Made by a program: the position numbers and the translations under genes
Notes under the pieces: model-generated
The model's database searches: none
What the model was told of the DNA's origin: nothing
What the model saw: only the letters and a program-made list of their open reading frames with translations
From: an uncultured Oscillospiraceae bacterium
GTDB taxonomy: Bacteria > Bacillota > Clostridia > Oscillospirales > Oscillospiraceae
Reading direction: 5' to 3'
Length of the DNA: 13,397 nucleotides
Assembly: GCA_910577805.1 (NCBI GenBank)
Contig: CAJTOE010000060.1
Span: forward strand, 1 to 13,397
Shown here: positions 1 to 7,018 of the stretch, in pieces
How positions within the stretch are numbered: position 1 is the first letter of the stretch
How the letters are laid out: each line of letters opens with the position of its first letter

Positions 1-311
1 AGCAGGAGGCGGCCCCGGCCGTCCAGGCTCCCCCCCCTGCCCCTGCGGCTCCCACCCCCGCGCCGGAGCCTCCCCAGCCAGAGCCGGAGCCGGAAAACCT
101 GCTGCGGGTGTGTCTCAACGGCATCTGGCTGTCCCTGCCGCCCAAAGCGGACGGAACCCCCTACTACCTGATGGATATGCTGGACTACTCCGGCATTAAC
201 TTTGACTCCGTCGATCAGCCGGTGGAGCTGCTGGTCAACGGGGAAGTCGGCGCGTTCACGCGGCCCCTGGTCCCCAACGACGATGTGGTGATCCGCCGCC
301 AGCGTCAATAA
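1..311 (+). CDS. C-terminal fragment of a protein with Pro-rich linker and small terminal domain (possibly FtsA/PilM-like)
   Basis: The open frame runs from position 3 to the TAA at 309-311 and has no stop back to the window edge, so this is the 3' end of a longer gene. A GTG at 108 could be read as a start, but the frame stays open and protein-like upstream, so I treat it as internal. The first roughly 32 residues are a Pro/Ala/Glu-rich linker ending in alternating Pro-Glu. The last roughly 70 residues form a compact domain with the pattern VCLNG, then LLVNGEVGAF, then a late PNDDVVI. This resembles the small beta-grasp-like tail that I recall at the end of long FtsA/PilM-type ATPase proteins in Clostridia (VNG...A.y...L..GD.i.i). 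That assignment is from memory and tentative; the ATPase part would lie outside the window. The lipoprotein gene follows 25 nt later and is probably co-transcribed. Confidence 0.55.
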   Translation, partial: QEAAPAVQAPPPAPAAPTPAPEPPQPEPEPENLLRVCLNGIWLSLPPKADGTPYYLMDMLDYSGINFDSVDQPVELLVNGEVGAFTRPLVPNDDVVIRRQRQ

Positions 312-336
312 TCTTGAAAACTGAGGCGTTGCAGCT

Positions 337-1233
337 ATGAATCGAACCGTAAAACTGATTTTGACCGCCGCAGCCAGTCTCCTCCTGCTGACGGCCTGCG
401 GCAAAAAGGAACTCGTTGCACCGGAATTTTATCAGATCGGCGACGACCAGGCCGTCACTCTGGACACCTGCCTGGGCGCCGAGCATGAGAACGGCAAGCT
501 CACAGCCGTTGTCGAGCCCGCTGAGGACGCCTCCGCGGAGGTCTACAGCTACACCTACGCGGAGATGACCACCCTCAACGCCACGCTCCAGGAGTACGTC
601 GCCAAGCTGAAGGCGGAGGACCAGGGCTTTGTGGAGGCCAGCAGCAAGTTTATCATTCAGGAGGAGTTCCAGGACCTGACCGCCGCCGAGGGCACAGTGA
701 TTCTGGCCCGTCCCGGCATCGTAGAGGGCCGGGTGTTCCAGGTGATCCTCACCTGGGCGGAGGCCGGCTGCACCATCGAGGTCAGCCGTCCCGAAGGGGA
801 ACTGAAGGAGCCTCCGCCTCCGGAGGAACCCCACCAGTCCCAGCAGTCCACCAGCCTGCCGGATACCCTCTCCTACGTACAGAGCCTGAACCCCTCTCAG
901 CTGGGCCTTTCCGGCGCGTCTATGAGCGAGTACCGGGTGGTCCCTATGGAGGGTATGCAGATGCTTGGGGACACCCCCTGCCGCCAATTTAACGTCTACC
1001 ACAAGGACGAGAACGGCGTGAACGCCATCATGGGCGCCTATCTGATCGCCGGGGACCACACCATCTATCTCCTGGACCTGGAAACCGACGAGGCCACCCC
1101 CCTGGAGCAGACCGGTCCTGGCGCGGAGACGGACCTTCCGGGCCTCCCTGACTCCTCGGCTTCCGCGCCGTCGGAGCCGGACGCTTCCTCCTCCAGCAGC
1201 AGTGCTTCCTCCAGCTCTTCCAGCGCAGGCTAA
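337..1233 (+). CDS. Hypothetical two-domain lipoprotein with poly-Ser tail
   Basis: This is a 298-residue protein that I do not recognise by name. The N-terminus has basic residues, a hydrophobic segment and a lipobox L-T-A-C, with the cysteine at residue 21, so it should be exported, cleaved and lipid-anchored to the outer face of the membrane. Residues about 25-150 form one domain, including a helix-like stretch near TTLNATLQEYVAKLKAE. A Pro/Glu/Gln/Ser linker follows at about 150-170. The second domain, at about 170-255, has the pattern LGLSG...MSEY...PCRQFNVYHKD...GAYLIAGDHTIYLLD, which resembles a small domain I associate with secreted Clostridial proteins; no function is known to me. 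The tail is almost pure Ser/Ala from about residue 265, probably a flexible spacer or wall-spanning segment. The start is ATG 337, with a GAGG 10 nt upstream. It ends 7 nt before a terminator stem. It is convergent with the flagellar operon and probably unrelated to it. Confidence 0.8.
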   Translation: MNRTVKLILTAAASLLLLTACGKKELVAPEFYQIGDDQAVTLDTCLGAEHENGKLTAVVEPAEDASAEVYSYTYAEMTTLNATLQEYVAKLKAEDQGFVEASSKFIIQEEFQDLTAAEGTVILARPGIVEGRVFQVILTWAEAGCTIEVSRPEGELKEPPPPEEPHQSQQSTSLPDTLSYVQSLNPSQLGLSGASMSEYRVVPMEGMQMLGDTPCRQFNVYHKDENGVNAIMGAYLIAGDHTIYLLDLETDEATPLEQTGPGAETDLPGLPDSSASAPSEPDASSSSSSASSSSSSAG

Positions 1234-1240
1234 AAAACGC

Positions 1241-1278
1241 AAAACAAAACCCACGGGATTTCCCGTGGGTTTTGTTTT
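1241..1278. terminator. Bidirectional intrinsic terminator between convergent transcription units
   Basis: Positions 1241-1258 and 1261-1278 are perfect inverted repeats of 18 bp with a 2-nt TT centre. The inner part is GC-rich (CCCACGGGA / TCCCGTGGG). The outer part is AAAACAAAA on one side and TTTTGTTTT on the other, giving a U-rich tract in either transcript. It lies 7 nt after the lipoprotein stop (1233) and 4 nt beyond the EAL-HDOD stop (1283), so it should end both convergent units. Confidence 0.93.
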
Positions 1279-1282
1279 ATGC

Positions 1283-2563
1283 TCATTCAAGCAGCGTTTC
1301 CGGGTTCACAGGGGGAGGCGCGTCAGTCGCCACCTCCATCAACTGGCTCCAAATGCTGTTGACCTCATTGACGCATTTGAAATACACCGTCGTCAGCTGC
1401 TCGGTGGGGATGCTCAACTCCTCCGCCAGACGGGTGATCTCCTTCCAGTCCGCCCGCTCGTAGCTGCGCACCAGATGGTACAGCGCACCGCACCGGCCCT
1501 CGCCGGACAGCAGCGCCACCTTGACCTCCTCCGAGATGGGGACCTGGTTCAAAATCTCCTCCAGAGGGGCCGCAATCAGGTAATCCAGAGTTGAGAACAT
1601 ACCCATCAGATAGGCATCCGACCGGGAGATGGGCACATCCTTGGCAAACCGGAGCAGCTCGCTGCAGAAGGTAGCCCGCAGGAAGGAGAGTTTCAAAAAC
1701 TCCTCCTGGCCCTGGTCCAGCTCGCCGCTCTGCTCCATGCTCATCAGATAAATCCACTGGCGCAGCTGTCCCAGGCCCATAACCATGATGGCCTGCTGTA
1801 CCGAGGAGGCCCGGTTCCGCAGAGCGAAATACGCGGAGTTCACCAGCCGCAGCAGACTGTACGTCAGCGTGGCGTCCATGGCAATGATCTGCTCGATCTG
1901 CTCCACATTGGGCTCGTCGGCGGTGACCGCCACCATCAGACGGAAGAAGTTGCTCTGCAAGTAGCCGCCGGAGTGGGGCACCGTGTTCAGCTTCTCCGCC
2001 GCCCAGGGGCCTTCCATCGCGTCCACACCAGCCTCCGCCGCCTTCTGATAGAGGGCCTCGCTGTCCACCATGGTAGCAATGCACTTCTTATTCATGCTGT
2101 GAGCCACTTCCACGATATTCCGAATGCTGTTGTCCGTGGTGTTCTGGAAGTTGATCTTGATATAATCGAACCGATCCACCAGGGAGAGGTACCGGGGGGA
2201 GAACTGGAACTCGTTCACCGCCACCTGATAGCCCTCCTTGGCAAACTGCTCCACAAAGCGCATCGCCAGAGGATGTACAATAACGCTGTCGTCCACCTGG
2301 ATCACAAGCTCCCCCTTATTGAACAGCCGGGGGGTTTTCTTCATCAGCAGAGTGGTCGTGAAGGTCATAAAGTTCAAGGAGCCGCTGAGGACCTTATCCG
2401 TGTTCTGGGTGAGGAAGCTGTAGATGGTATCCGCCGCGGCAAAGTCATTCTCCTCGCCGCCGTAGGTCTGGCTCTCCCCGTGATACACGATCTCGTTGCC
2501 TATAATGTTGCCCTGCATGTCTTTAATTGGCTGCCGGACAATATACTTATTTTTGCTGCTCAT
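1283..2563 (-). CDS. EAL-HDOD domain protein with degenerate EAL domain (YuxH/CdgJ type)
   Basis: This 426-residue protein has the EAL-HDOD architecture. The N-terminal half (about 5-200) follows the EAL fold: YIVRQPI..., E24 in EIVYH, N64-F65, AVNEF at 115-119, and YIKIN at 134-138. Residues about 205-400 are an HDOD domain (VEQIEQIIAMDATLTYSLLRLVNSAYF...SSVQQAIMVMGLGQLRQW). HDOD domains lack the HD phosphohydrolase residues and act as signalling or protein-interaction modules. Several EAL metal and catalytic positions are changed: the usual Asp-Asp is N117-E118, the Glu of the LVIxE strand is Q89, and the usual KID is KIN. I therefore expect no c-di-GMP hydrolysis; it may bind c-di-GMP, another ligand or a partner. 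Related EAL-HDOD proteins influence motility in other bacteria. The start is ATG 2561-2563 with AAGGAAG just upstream. It lies 15 nt after cheV and is last in the operon, directly before the terminator. Confidence 0.88.
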   Translation of the reverse strand: MSSKNKYIVRQPIKDMQGNIIGNEIVYHGESQTYGGEENDFAAADTIYSFLTQNTDKVLSGSLNFMTFTTTLLMKKTPRLFNKGELVIQVDDSVIVHPLAMRFVEQFAKEGYQVAVNEFQFSPRYLSLVDRFDYIKINFQNTTDNSIRNIVEVAHSMNKKCIATMVDSEALYQKAAEAGVDAMEGPWAAEKLNTVPHSGGYLQSNFFRLMVAVTADEPNVEQIEQIIAMDATLTYSLLRLVNSAYFALRNRASSVQQAIMVMGLGQLRQWIYLMSMEQSGELDQGQEEFLKLSFLRATFCSELLRFAKDVPISRSDAYLMGMFSTLDYLIAAPLEEILNQVPISEEVKVALLSGEGRCGALYHLVRSYERADWKEITRLAEELSIPTEQLTTVYFKCVNEVNSIWSQLMEVATDAPPPVNPETLLE

Positions 2564-2578
2564 GTTCGATCTTCCTTT

Positions 2579-3502
2579 TTACTTCTGCCGTGCCAGCAGG
2601 TGGTCCATGACATCCACCAGATGTCCGATTTCGGGCTTGGTAAGCTGCTCTTCCGCCCCCAGCTGCTTGCCCTTGATCCGCATTTCTTCGCTGATCAGGG
2701 AGGAGAAAATAATCAGGGGGATACGCTTCAGGATCTGGTCGCTCTTCACCAGCTTGGTCAGCCGGTGGCCGTCCATCTGCGGCATTTCAATGTCGGTGAT
2801 GATCAGGGAAACGCTTTGCAGGAGCTGTTCCGGGTCCTTTTTCAAAGGCTCGATGGCATCCCACAGCTCCCTGCCGTTGGAGAACATATGCAGATTGATG
2901 TACCCCGCCTTATGCAGCGAATCCGAGATCATCTTCGCCAGCAGGATGGAATCCTCCGCAATGTAAATCGGTCTGTCGCTGCGCTCGCGGGGACCCATGC
3001 GGTCGATCTCACTCATCTGGATGGAGGTCTCCGGGGCGATCTCCGCCACGATGCGCTCGAAGTCCAGGATGGTCACCAGGTCCTCGCCGCACTGGGCGAT
3101 GCCGGTCGCCACGCCGTCCTCGCCGCCGGACACCGTCTTATCCGGCTTATGAATGTCCGTCCAGGAAATGCGGCTGATCCCCACGACAGTGTGGACCCGG
3201 AACGCGATGAACATTTTATTGAAGTTGGTCACGATGAACAGATCGCGGGAGGTATGCTCCTGGTGCTCTCCGCTGAGATAGAAGGGCAGGTCGATCACCG
3301 TCTCCACGATGTCCCGCGGCTTGAAAATGCCCTCCACCGCCGGGTGGGCATGGGGCATCGACTTGACAGGAGCGGCCATAATGATCTCCCGCACCTTTGC
3401 CACGTTGATCCCATAGAGATTTTCGTTGATCGTAAACTCCAAAATCTCGATCTCATTGGTACCCGATTCCAAAAGGATTTCGTTCTTGTGCTTCTCTGCC
3501 AT
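2579..3502 (-). CDS. cheV: CheV chemotaxis coupling protein (CheW-receiver fusion)
   Basis: This is a 307-residue soluble protein. Residues about 14-160 form a CheW-like domain (EILEFTINENLYGINVAKVREI, later DIVETVIDLP and DLVTILDFE) that couples receptors to the kinase CheA. Residues about 177-303 form a response-regulator receiver. It has acidic residues E183-D184, phosphoacceptor D237 in IITDIEMPQMDG, switch residue S267 and conserved K289 in LTKPE. In Bacillus, phosphorylated CheV acts in adaptation. I choose ATG 3502, because an AGGAG sits 8 nt upstream and the family N-terminus aligns there. The frame is open further upstream to 3601, but that extension would overlap cheD and has no CheW-like sequence. 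The gene follows cheD by 40 nt and precedes the EAL-HDOD gene by 15 nt. Confidence 0.95.
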   Translation of the reverse strand: MAEKHKNEILLESGTNEIEILEFTINENLYGINVAKVREIIMAAPVKSMPHAHPAVEGIFKPRDIVETVIDLPFYLSGEHQEHTSRDLFIVTNFNKMFIAFRVHTVVGISRISWTDIHKPDKTVSGGEDGVATGIAQCGEDLVTILDFERIVAEIAPETSIQMSEIDRMGPRERSDRPIYIAEDSILLAKMISDSLHKAGYINLHMFSNGRELWDAIEPLKKDPEQLLQSVSLIITDIEMPQMDGHRLTKLVKSDQILKRIPLIIFSSLISEEMRIKGKQLGAEEQLTKPEIGHLVDVMDHLLARQK

Positions 3503-3510
3503 CGGTGACA

Positions 3511-3515
3511 CTCCT
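3511..3515 (-). promoter_or_regulatory. Ribosome binding site that decides the cheV start
   Basis: AGGAG on the minus strand lies 8 nt before the ATG at 3500-3502. It supports the shorter 307-residue CheV over a 340-residue reading that would run back into cheD. Confidence 0.75.
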
Positions 3516-3542
3516 AACCTTTCTAAATTTCGTCCGTCCAGA

Positions 3543-4028
3543 CTAGAAAATAATATCCTCGTGTCCGTAGGAGCGGATACATCCCTGGCCGGAAACCACA
3601 TCGAACAGCAGGGTCCGGGCCACGGTCCCTCCCGTATGCTCCGCCAGCAGACGGATATTCTCCCGTCGTAAAGTCGCTTTCACACTCTCGATATTCCGCT
3701 GGCCGATGTTACCCAGGCCGTTGCTTCCGCTCACCTCGAACATCTTGGCGCCTCCGGCAATCTTCGCCGTGATCCGCGACCGGGAGGCCCCCTTTGACTC
3801 CATCTGGCGCAGCGTCTCCCGGATGCCGGTGTCCGCGTACTTCAGCGTGTTCTTCCGCCCGGCCTCCATATTCAGGGGGAGCATGATGTGCAGCAGCGCC
3901 CCCACCTTGGCCACCGGGTCATGGAAGCAAACCCCGATACAGGAGCCAAGGGCATAGGTGATGAGGATTCCCTCCCGTTGGGCCAGTTTCATATCTGCGA
4001 TTCCAACTGTTATCTTTTTCGCCGTCAT
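3543..4028 (-). CDS. cheD: CheD chemoreceptor glutamine deamidase
   Basis: This 161-residue protein has the full CheD length. CheD deamidates specific glutamines on chemoreceptors and forms a complex with CheC that stimulates CheC phosphatase activity. The cysteine-hydrolase catalytic set is visible: T24, C30 in ALGSCIGVCFHD and H47 in LLHIMLP. The spacing matches the Thr21/Cys27/His44 set of Thermotoga CheD with a constant offset of three. Further family motifs include KYADTGI, AKIAGGAKMF and GNIGQRNIE, the last being near the CheC-binding surface. The start ATG is only 2 nt after the cheC stop (TAA-tt-ATG), with an AAGGAAG inside the cheC 3' end. This suggests translational coupling, fitting a pair whose products bind each other. 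Confidence 0.96.
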   Translation of the reverse strand: MTAKKITVGIADMKLAQREGILITYALGSCIGVCFHDPVAKVGALLHIMLPLNMEAGRKNTLKYADTGIRETLRQMESKGASRSRITAKIAGGAKMFEVSGSNGLGNIGQRNIESVKATLRRENIRLLAEHTGGTVARTLLFDVVSGQGCIRSYGHEDIIF

Positions 4029-4030
4029 AA

Positions 4031-4648
4031 TTATACGCCCAGCTTCCTTAGCAAGAAATTCAGAGAACGAATATCTGGCGACAGAAGCAGACGGCAGGGC
4101 ATCTCGCGCCCTTCACAGCTCAGATTGCCGCCAATGGTCATGATATAATCCGAAGCGCCGCCGTACTCCGCCATGGGTACTGCAAGGATGGCTCCCTGCA
4201 TATCCAGGGCAAAGGCCGGCACGGTCAAATCCACCGAAATGTTTGCCAGGCTGCTCAAGGCGTTGATGAAGGTGGAGATCATGATATTGCCGATCTCGAT
4301 CAGCGCGGAGCGGCCCATCTCGTCCAGCTGGCTGTAATCCTCAATATGGGTGCCCAGCATACTGTCCAGCACCATGTTCACGAAATCCAGCTGCTGCACC
4401 GAGAGCATAATGCCGTTGAGCTGTCCGCCCATCTTCACCAGCACACCGGCCGTCACGGTCTCCGGACCGCCGATCCACTCGATGGCTTCATTATACTCCA
4501 TGATACGCACTTCCGGCAAGGTGATGCGGACGGCTTTTCCTAAAATTTGCGACAGAGAGGTGGCGGCGTTTCCGGTACCGATGCTGCCAATCTCTTTCAA
4601 CGTGTCGATTTCCAGCGAATTGAGCTGGTCATAACTGTTCAGATTCAT
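4031..4648 (-). CDS. cheC: CheC CheY-P phosphatase
   Basis: This is a 205-residue CheC. CheC-family enzymes dephosphorylate CheY-P through sites with the pattern [D/S]-x3-E-x2-N-x22-P; CheC has two pseudosymmetric copies. The second copy is intact: S-A-L-I-E-I-G-N followed by 22 residues and P (LTVPAF). The first copy reads D15-x3-E19-x2-S22 with P45 at the correct distance, so its Asn is Ser (codon AGC at 4583-4585 on the minus strand). This suggests only one working site. It is longer than a one-domain CheX and lacks a FliN-type SpoA domain, so it is CheC rather than FliY. A SD-like purine run (AGAGGCGGAG) precedes ATG 4646-4648. It lies 24 nt after flgG and 2 nt before cheD. Confidence 0.95.
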   Translation of the reverse strand: MNLNSYDQLNSLEIDTLKEIGSIGTGNAATSLSQILGKAVRITLPEVRIMEYNEAIEWIGGPETVTAGVLVKMGGQLNGIMLSVQQLDFVNMVLDSMLGTHIEDYSQLDEMGRSALIEIGNIMISTFINALSSLANISVDLTVPAFALDMQGAILAVPMAEYGGASDYIMTIGGNLSCEGREMPCRLLLSPDIRSLNFLLRKLGV

Positions 4649-4672
4649 CCATATCTCCGCCTCTCTTATAAA

Positions 4673-5446
4673 TTATCTTAATCCGTTAATGGTCTGCTCG
4701 ATCTCGTCCGAGGTCATTACCATCTTCAGGGCCACGCCGTAGGCCCGCTGGGCCTCGATCACCTTCACCAGCTCGGTCCCCAGGTCCACGTTGGACATCT
4801 CCAGCATCCCCTGACGCACCGTGCCGCTGCCCACCCGGACACCGCCGTTCTTGTCAATGGGGATAAACCGGCTGTCGTCGGCGTGGAGCTTGCCGTCATA
4901 GATCTGGAAGTCGAACACGCCAATGTTCAGGTTGTCCAGGTTATACGCTCCCTCCTCCATGGGGTCCACGGTGATGAAGTTGCCCCAGGCGTCCAGCACA
5001 AACCGGCCGTCGCCGTCGGACAGCCGCCAGACCTCCGTAGGCTCCGGGTCCTCTCCGTCGGGGCCTGGCTCCGCGTTCTCGTCGGGGGGCAGGAAGAACT
5101 GGGTGATGGTAAAGGAGCCGTCCCGCGTGAAGGAAATCTCCCCGTCGCTGGGGTCGTACAGGCCGAAAAAGCCGTTGCCCTCGATGGCGAAATCCAGCTC
5201 CCGGTCGCTGCCCATGATGGCGCGGGTGGTGTAATTGGTGGTCGCCTTGGTCATATAGGTGCCGGTGCCCTTGGGCAGACGCTCCCCGTCGATGCCCTCC
5301 ACATCCCGGAACATCAATTCCGCAAAGGTGGCCACCTCCGCCTTGTAGCCGCTGGTGTTCACATTGGCGATATTGTTGCCCTGGACCTGCATCCGAAGCA
5401 TCTGCTGCTGGGCGCCTACCGCCGCGTTCCAAAAGGACATATTCAT
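4673..5446 (-). CDS. flgG: FlgG distal rod protein
   Basis: This 257-residue axial protein of the flagellar rod is exported through the flagellar secretion system without a signal peptide. The N-terminal flagella basal body rod motif NNIANVNTSGYK (24-35) and the C-terminal amphipathic helix (MSNVDLGTELVKVIEAQRAY, then MVMTSDEIEQTINGL) are the D0 segments that pack into the rod core. DFAIEGNGFF and SFTRDGSFTI mark the D1 region. Residues about 115-145 are an acidic, Pro-rich stretch (DENAEPGPDGEDPEPTE) sitting where FlgG usually goes from the GSFT strand straight to the next; this looks like a lineage-specific insertion. A start at the third residue, also Met, is equally possible. flgG is the second of two rod genes after fliA and lies 19 nt after flgF. 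Confidence 0.93.
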   Translation of the reverse strand: MNMSFWNAAVGAQQQMLRMQVQGNNIANVNTSGYKAEVATFAELMFRDVEGIDGERLPKGTGTYMTKATTNYTTRAIMGSDRELDFAIEGNGFFGLYDPSDGEISFTRDGSFTITQFFLPPDENAEPGPDGEDPEPTEVWRLSDGDGRFVLDAWGNFITVDPMEEGAYNLDNLNIGVFDFQIYDGKLHADDSRFIPIDKNGGVRVGSGTVRQGMLEMSNVDLGTELVKVIEAQRAYGVALKMVMTSDEIEQTINGLR

Positions 5447-5465
5447 GGCTGTTTATCCCCCTCTA

Positions 5466-6221
5466 TTACATCCTGCCCAGGTCGTTGGTGGCGTGGTTCA
5501 TCACCTGATCGTAAATCTTCAGCATCTGGCCCGCGCTCTGAAGGGCACGCTGGGCGGACATCATCTTCACCATCTCGCTGATGAGGTCCGTGTTGGAGCG
5601 CTCCACCCACTTGTGCATGATCTTGAAATCCTGACTGAGCTGCGCGCCGTCGCCCACAAACAGGCCCTGGTCGTTGCGCTCCAGCTCGCCGTTGTCCTCA
5701 AAGGCGTACACCCCTAAGGTGCCCAGATATGCGCCGTCCTCCTCGCTGTAAAGATTTCCGTCTTTATCGGCTTTGATGTGGTCGGTGTAGAGCTGGATGG
5801 GGTTTCCCTGATTGTCCAGCACCCGGCCCTGATTGGTCAGGTACAGATACCGGTCATTGTCCAGAATGAAGCTGCCGGACCGGGTGTAGGACACGCCGCC
5901 GTCCGCGCCCTGAATGGCGAAGAAGCCCTCCCCCTGGATGGCAAAGTCCAGGGAAAGCTCCGTCTCCTCATAGGTCCCCTGGGTGTAATCGGTATAGAGC
6001 TGGCTGGGGGCCAGGATATGGTTGATCTCCCCCATCTCCGCGTCGCTCAACCGGTTCTTATTGCCAATCCGCACGTACAGCGCCTCGTCAAAGGTGCTGT
6101 CCGTATAGTGGTCGGACTTATAGCCGGGCGTACTGATATTGGTCATGTTGTTCGCCACCACATCCAGCCGCCTCCCCTGGGAGAGCATCCCGGAGGTCAA
6201 ATTGTAAAAGCCTTTAAACAT
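5466..6221 (-). CDS. flgF: FlgF-like proximal rod protein (FlhO/FlgF family)
   Basis: This 251-residue rod protein is paralogous to the next gene, flgG. The N-terminus MFKGFYNLTSGMLSQGRRLD runs into the rod motif ANNMTNISTPGYK (23-35). DFAIQGEGFFAI and SYTRSGSFILD mark the middle domain, and the C-terminal helix contains ERSNTDLISEMVKMMSAQRA. The MFKGFY start and the GDGA...MHKWVERSN region separate it from FlgG and suggest the FlgF/FlhO position in the rod, although Clostridial genomes often label both genes flgG. Its ATG shares one base with the fliA stop (TGATG), so translation is probably coupled to the sigma factor gene. No signal peptide is present, as expected for an axial protein. Confidence 0.88.
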   Translation of the reverse strand: MFKGFYNLTSGMLSQGRRLDVVANNMTNISTPGYKSDHYTDSTFDEALYVRIGNKNRLSDAEMGEINHILAPSQLYTDYTQGTYEETELSLDFAIQGEGFFAIQGADGGVSYTRSGSFILDNDRYLYLTNQGRVLDNQGNPIQLYTDHIKADKDGNLYSEEDGAYLGTLGVYAFEDNGELERNDQGLFVGDGAQLSQDFKIMHKWVERSNTDLISEMVKMMSAQRALQSAGQMLKIYDQVMNHATNDLGRM

Positions 6222-7018
6222 CAGTGATTCCCCTCCATATAGCGCTGCATGTAGTCCCGCAGCCGCTGGATCGCCTTGGTGTGAATCTGGGAAACCCGCG
6301 GCTTGCTCACATCCATCACCTGGGCGATTTCTTTCATATTCAGGTTTTTTTCATAGTAGAGAGACAGTACCATCTGTTCGTTCTCCCGCAGGGACTGGAT
6401 GCCCTGGGTCAGCGCCTCCAGAAGCTCCTGCCGGAGCAGGGATTCCTCCGGCCGGTCGCCCTCGTCCGCGTCCGGGATTCCCAGGGGACCCTGCTCCCAC
6501 TCCTCAAAGAGGGAGTCCAGGGAGAGGACGTTGCACAGGGCGGTCTGGGACAGCTCCTCCTGGTATTTTTCCTGGGAAATCCCCATTTTCCGGGCCATCT
6601 CCTCGTCCGTGGGGGAGCGGCCGAGCTGGTTGAACAGCTCACTGCTGGCCTGGTCCATCTCCTTTGCCTTCCGGCGCACACTCCGCGGGACCCAGTCCTG
6701 CCGCCGGGCCAGGTCAATGACGCTGCCCCGGACCCGCTTGGAGACATACGTTTCAAACTTGGTCTCCTTCTCCGGGTCGTACTTCTCCAAGGCGCTGACC
6801 AGAGCCAGCAAGCCCTCCTGGATGATGTCGTCCACCTGGGCAAAGCTGCTGTAGACGCCCCGGATTTGCAGGGCGATGCTTTTGACCAGCCCCGTATACC
6901 GCAGGACCAGAGGCCACTTCAGCTCCTCCAGGCCGGTGCTTTTGTACAGCAGCAGCAGCTCCTGGGTGGGAATCTGCTCAATTTCCGCTTCCGTATAGTG
7001 CGCCTTTGCCCCACTCAT
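6221..7018 (-). CDS. fliA: Flagellar sigma factor sigma-28 (FliA/SigD)
   Basis: This 265-residue sigma-70 family protein lacks region 1.1. Region 2 is at about 30-110 (YTGLVKSIALQI, VDDIIQEGLLALVSALEKYDPEK, FETYVSKRVRGSVIDLARRQDWVPRS). Region 3 is at about 115-165 (GRSPTDEEMARKMGIS). Region 4 ends the protein, with a helix-turn-helix in NMKEIAQVMDVSKPRVSQIHTKAIQRL. The RRQDWVPRSVR segment is characteristic of the FliA/WhiG group. It directs polymerase to late flagellar and chemotaxis promoters. FlgM, its usual anti-sigma factor, is not in this window. The start ATG overlaps the flhA stop by 4 nt (ATGA), so it is read from the same message. In Bacillus sigD also sits near the end of the long fla/che operon. 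Confidence 0.95.
   Translation of the reverse strand: MSGAKAHYTEAEIEQIPTQELLLLYKSTGLEELKWPLVLRYTGLVKSIALQIRGVYSSFAQVDDIIQEGLLALVSALEKYDPEKETKFETYVSKRVRGSVIDLARRQDWVPRSVRRKAKEMDQASSELFNQLGRSPTDEEMARKMGISQEKYQEELSQTALCNVLSLDSLFEEWEQGPLGIPDADEGDRPEESLLRQELLEALTQGIQSLRENEQMVLSLYYEKNLNMKEIAQVMDVSKPRVSQIHTKAIQRLRDYMQRYMEGNH

Noticed and set aside
256..1290. 344-codon open frame on the minus strand under the lipoprotein gene
   Set aside because: It is Gly/Arg/Leu-rich, has no domain pattern, and crosses the terminator. The plus-strand lipoprotein with lipobox and ribosome binding site explains the region.
1973..3508. 511-codon open frame on the plus strand across the EAL-HDOD gene and cheV
   Set aside because: It is a shadow of two well-supported genes on the minus strand, with His/Asp/Leu-rich translation and no family resemblance.
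3503..3601. N-terminal extension of CheV by 33 residues
   Set aside because: It would overlap the end of cheD and has no CheW-like sequence, while AGGAG is well placed for ATG 3502.
4649..4690. Possible promoter before cheC (GATAAT-like hexamer)
   Set aside because: No -35-like hexamer sits at a proper distance, and the gap is only 24 nt with a continuous operon around it.
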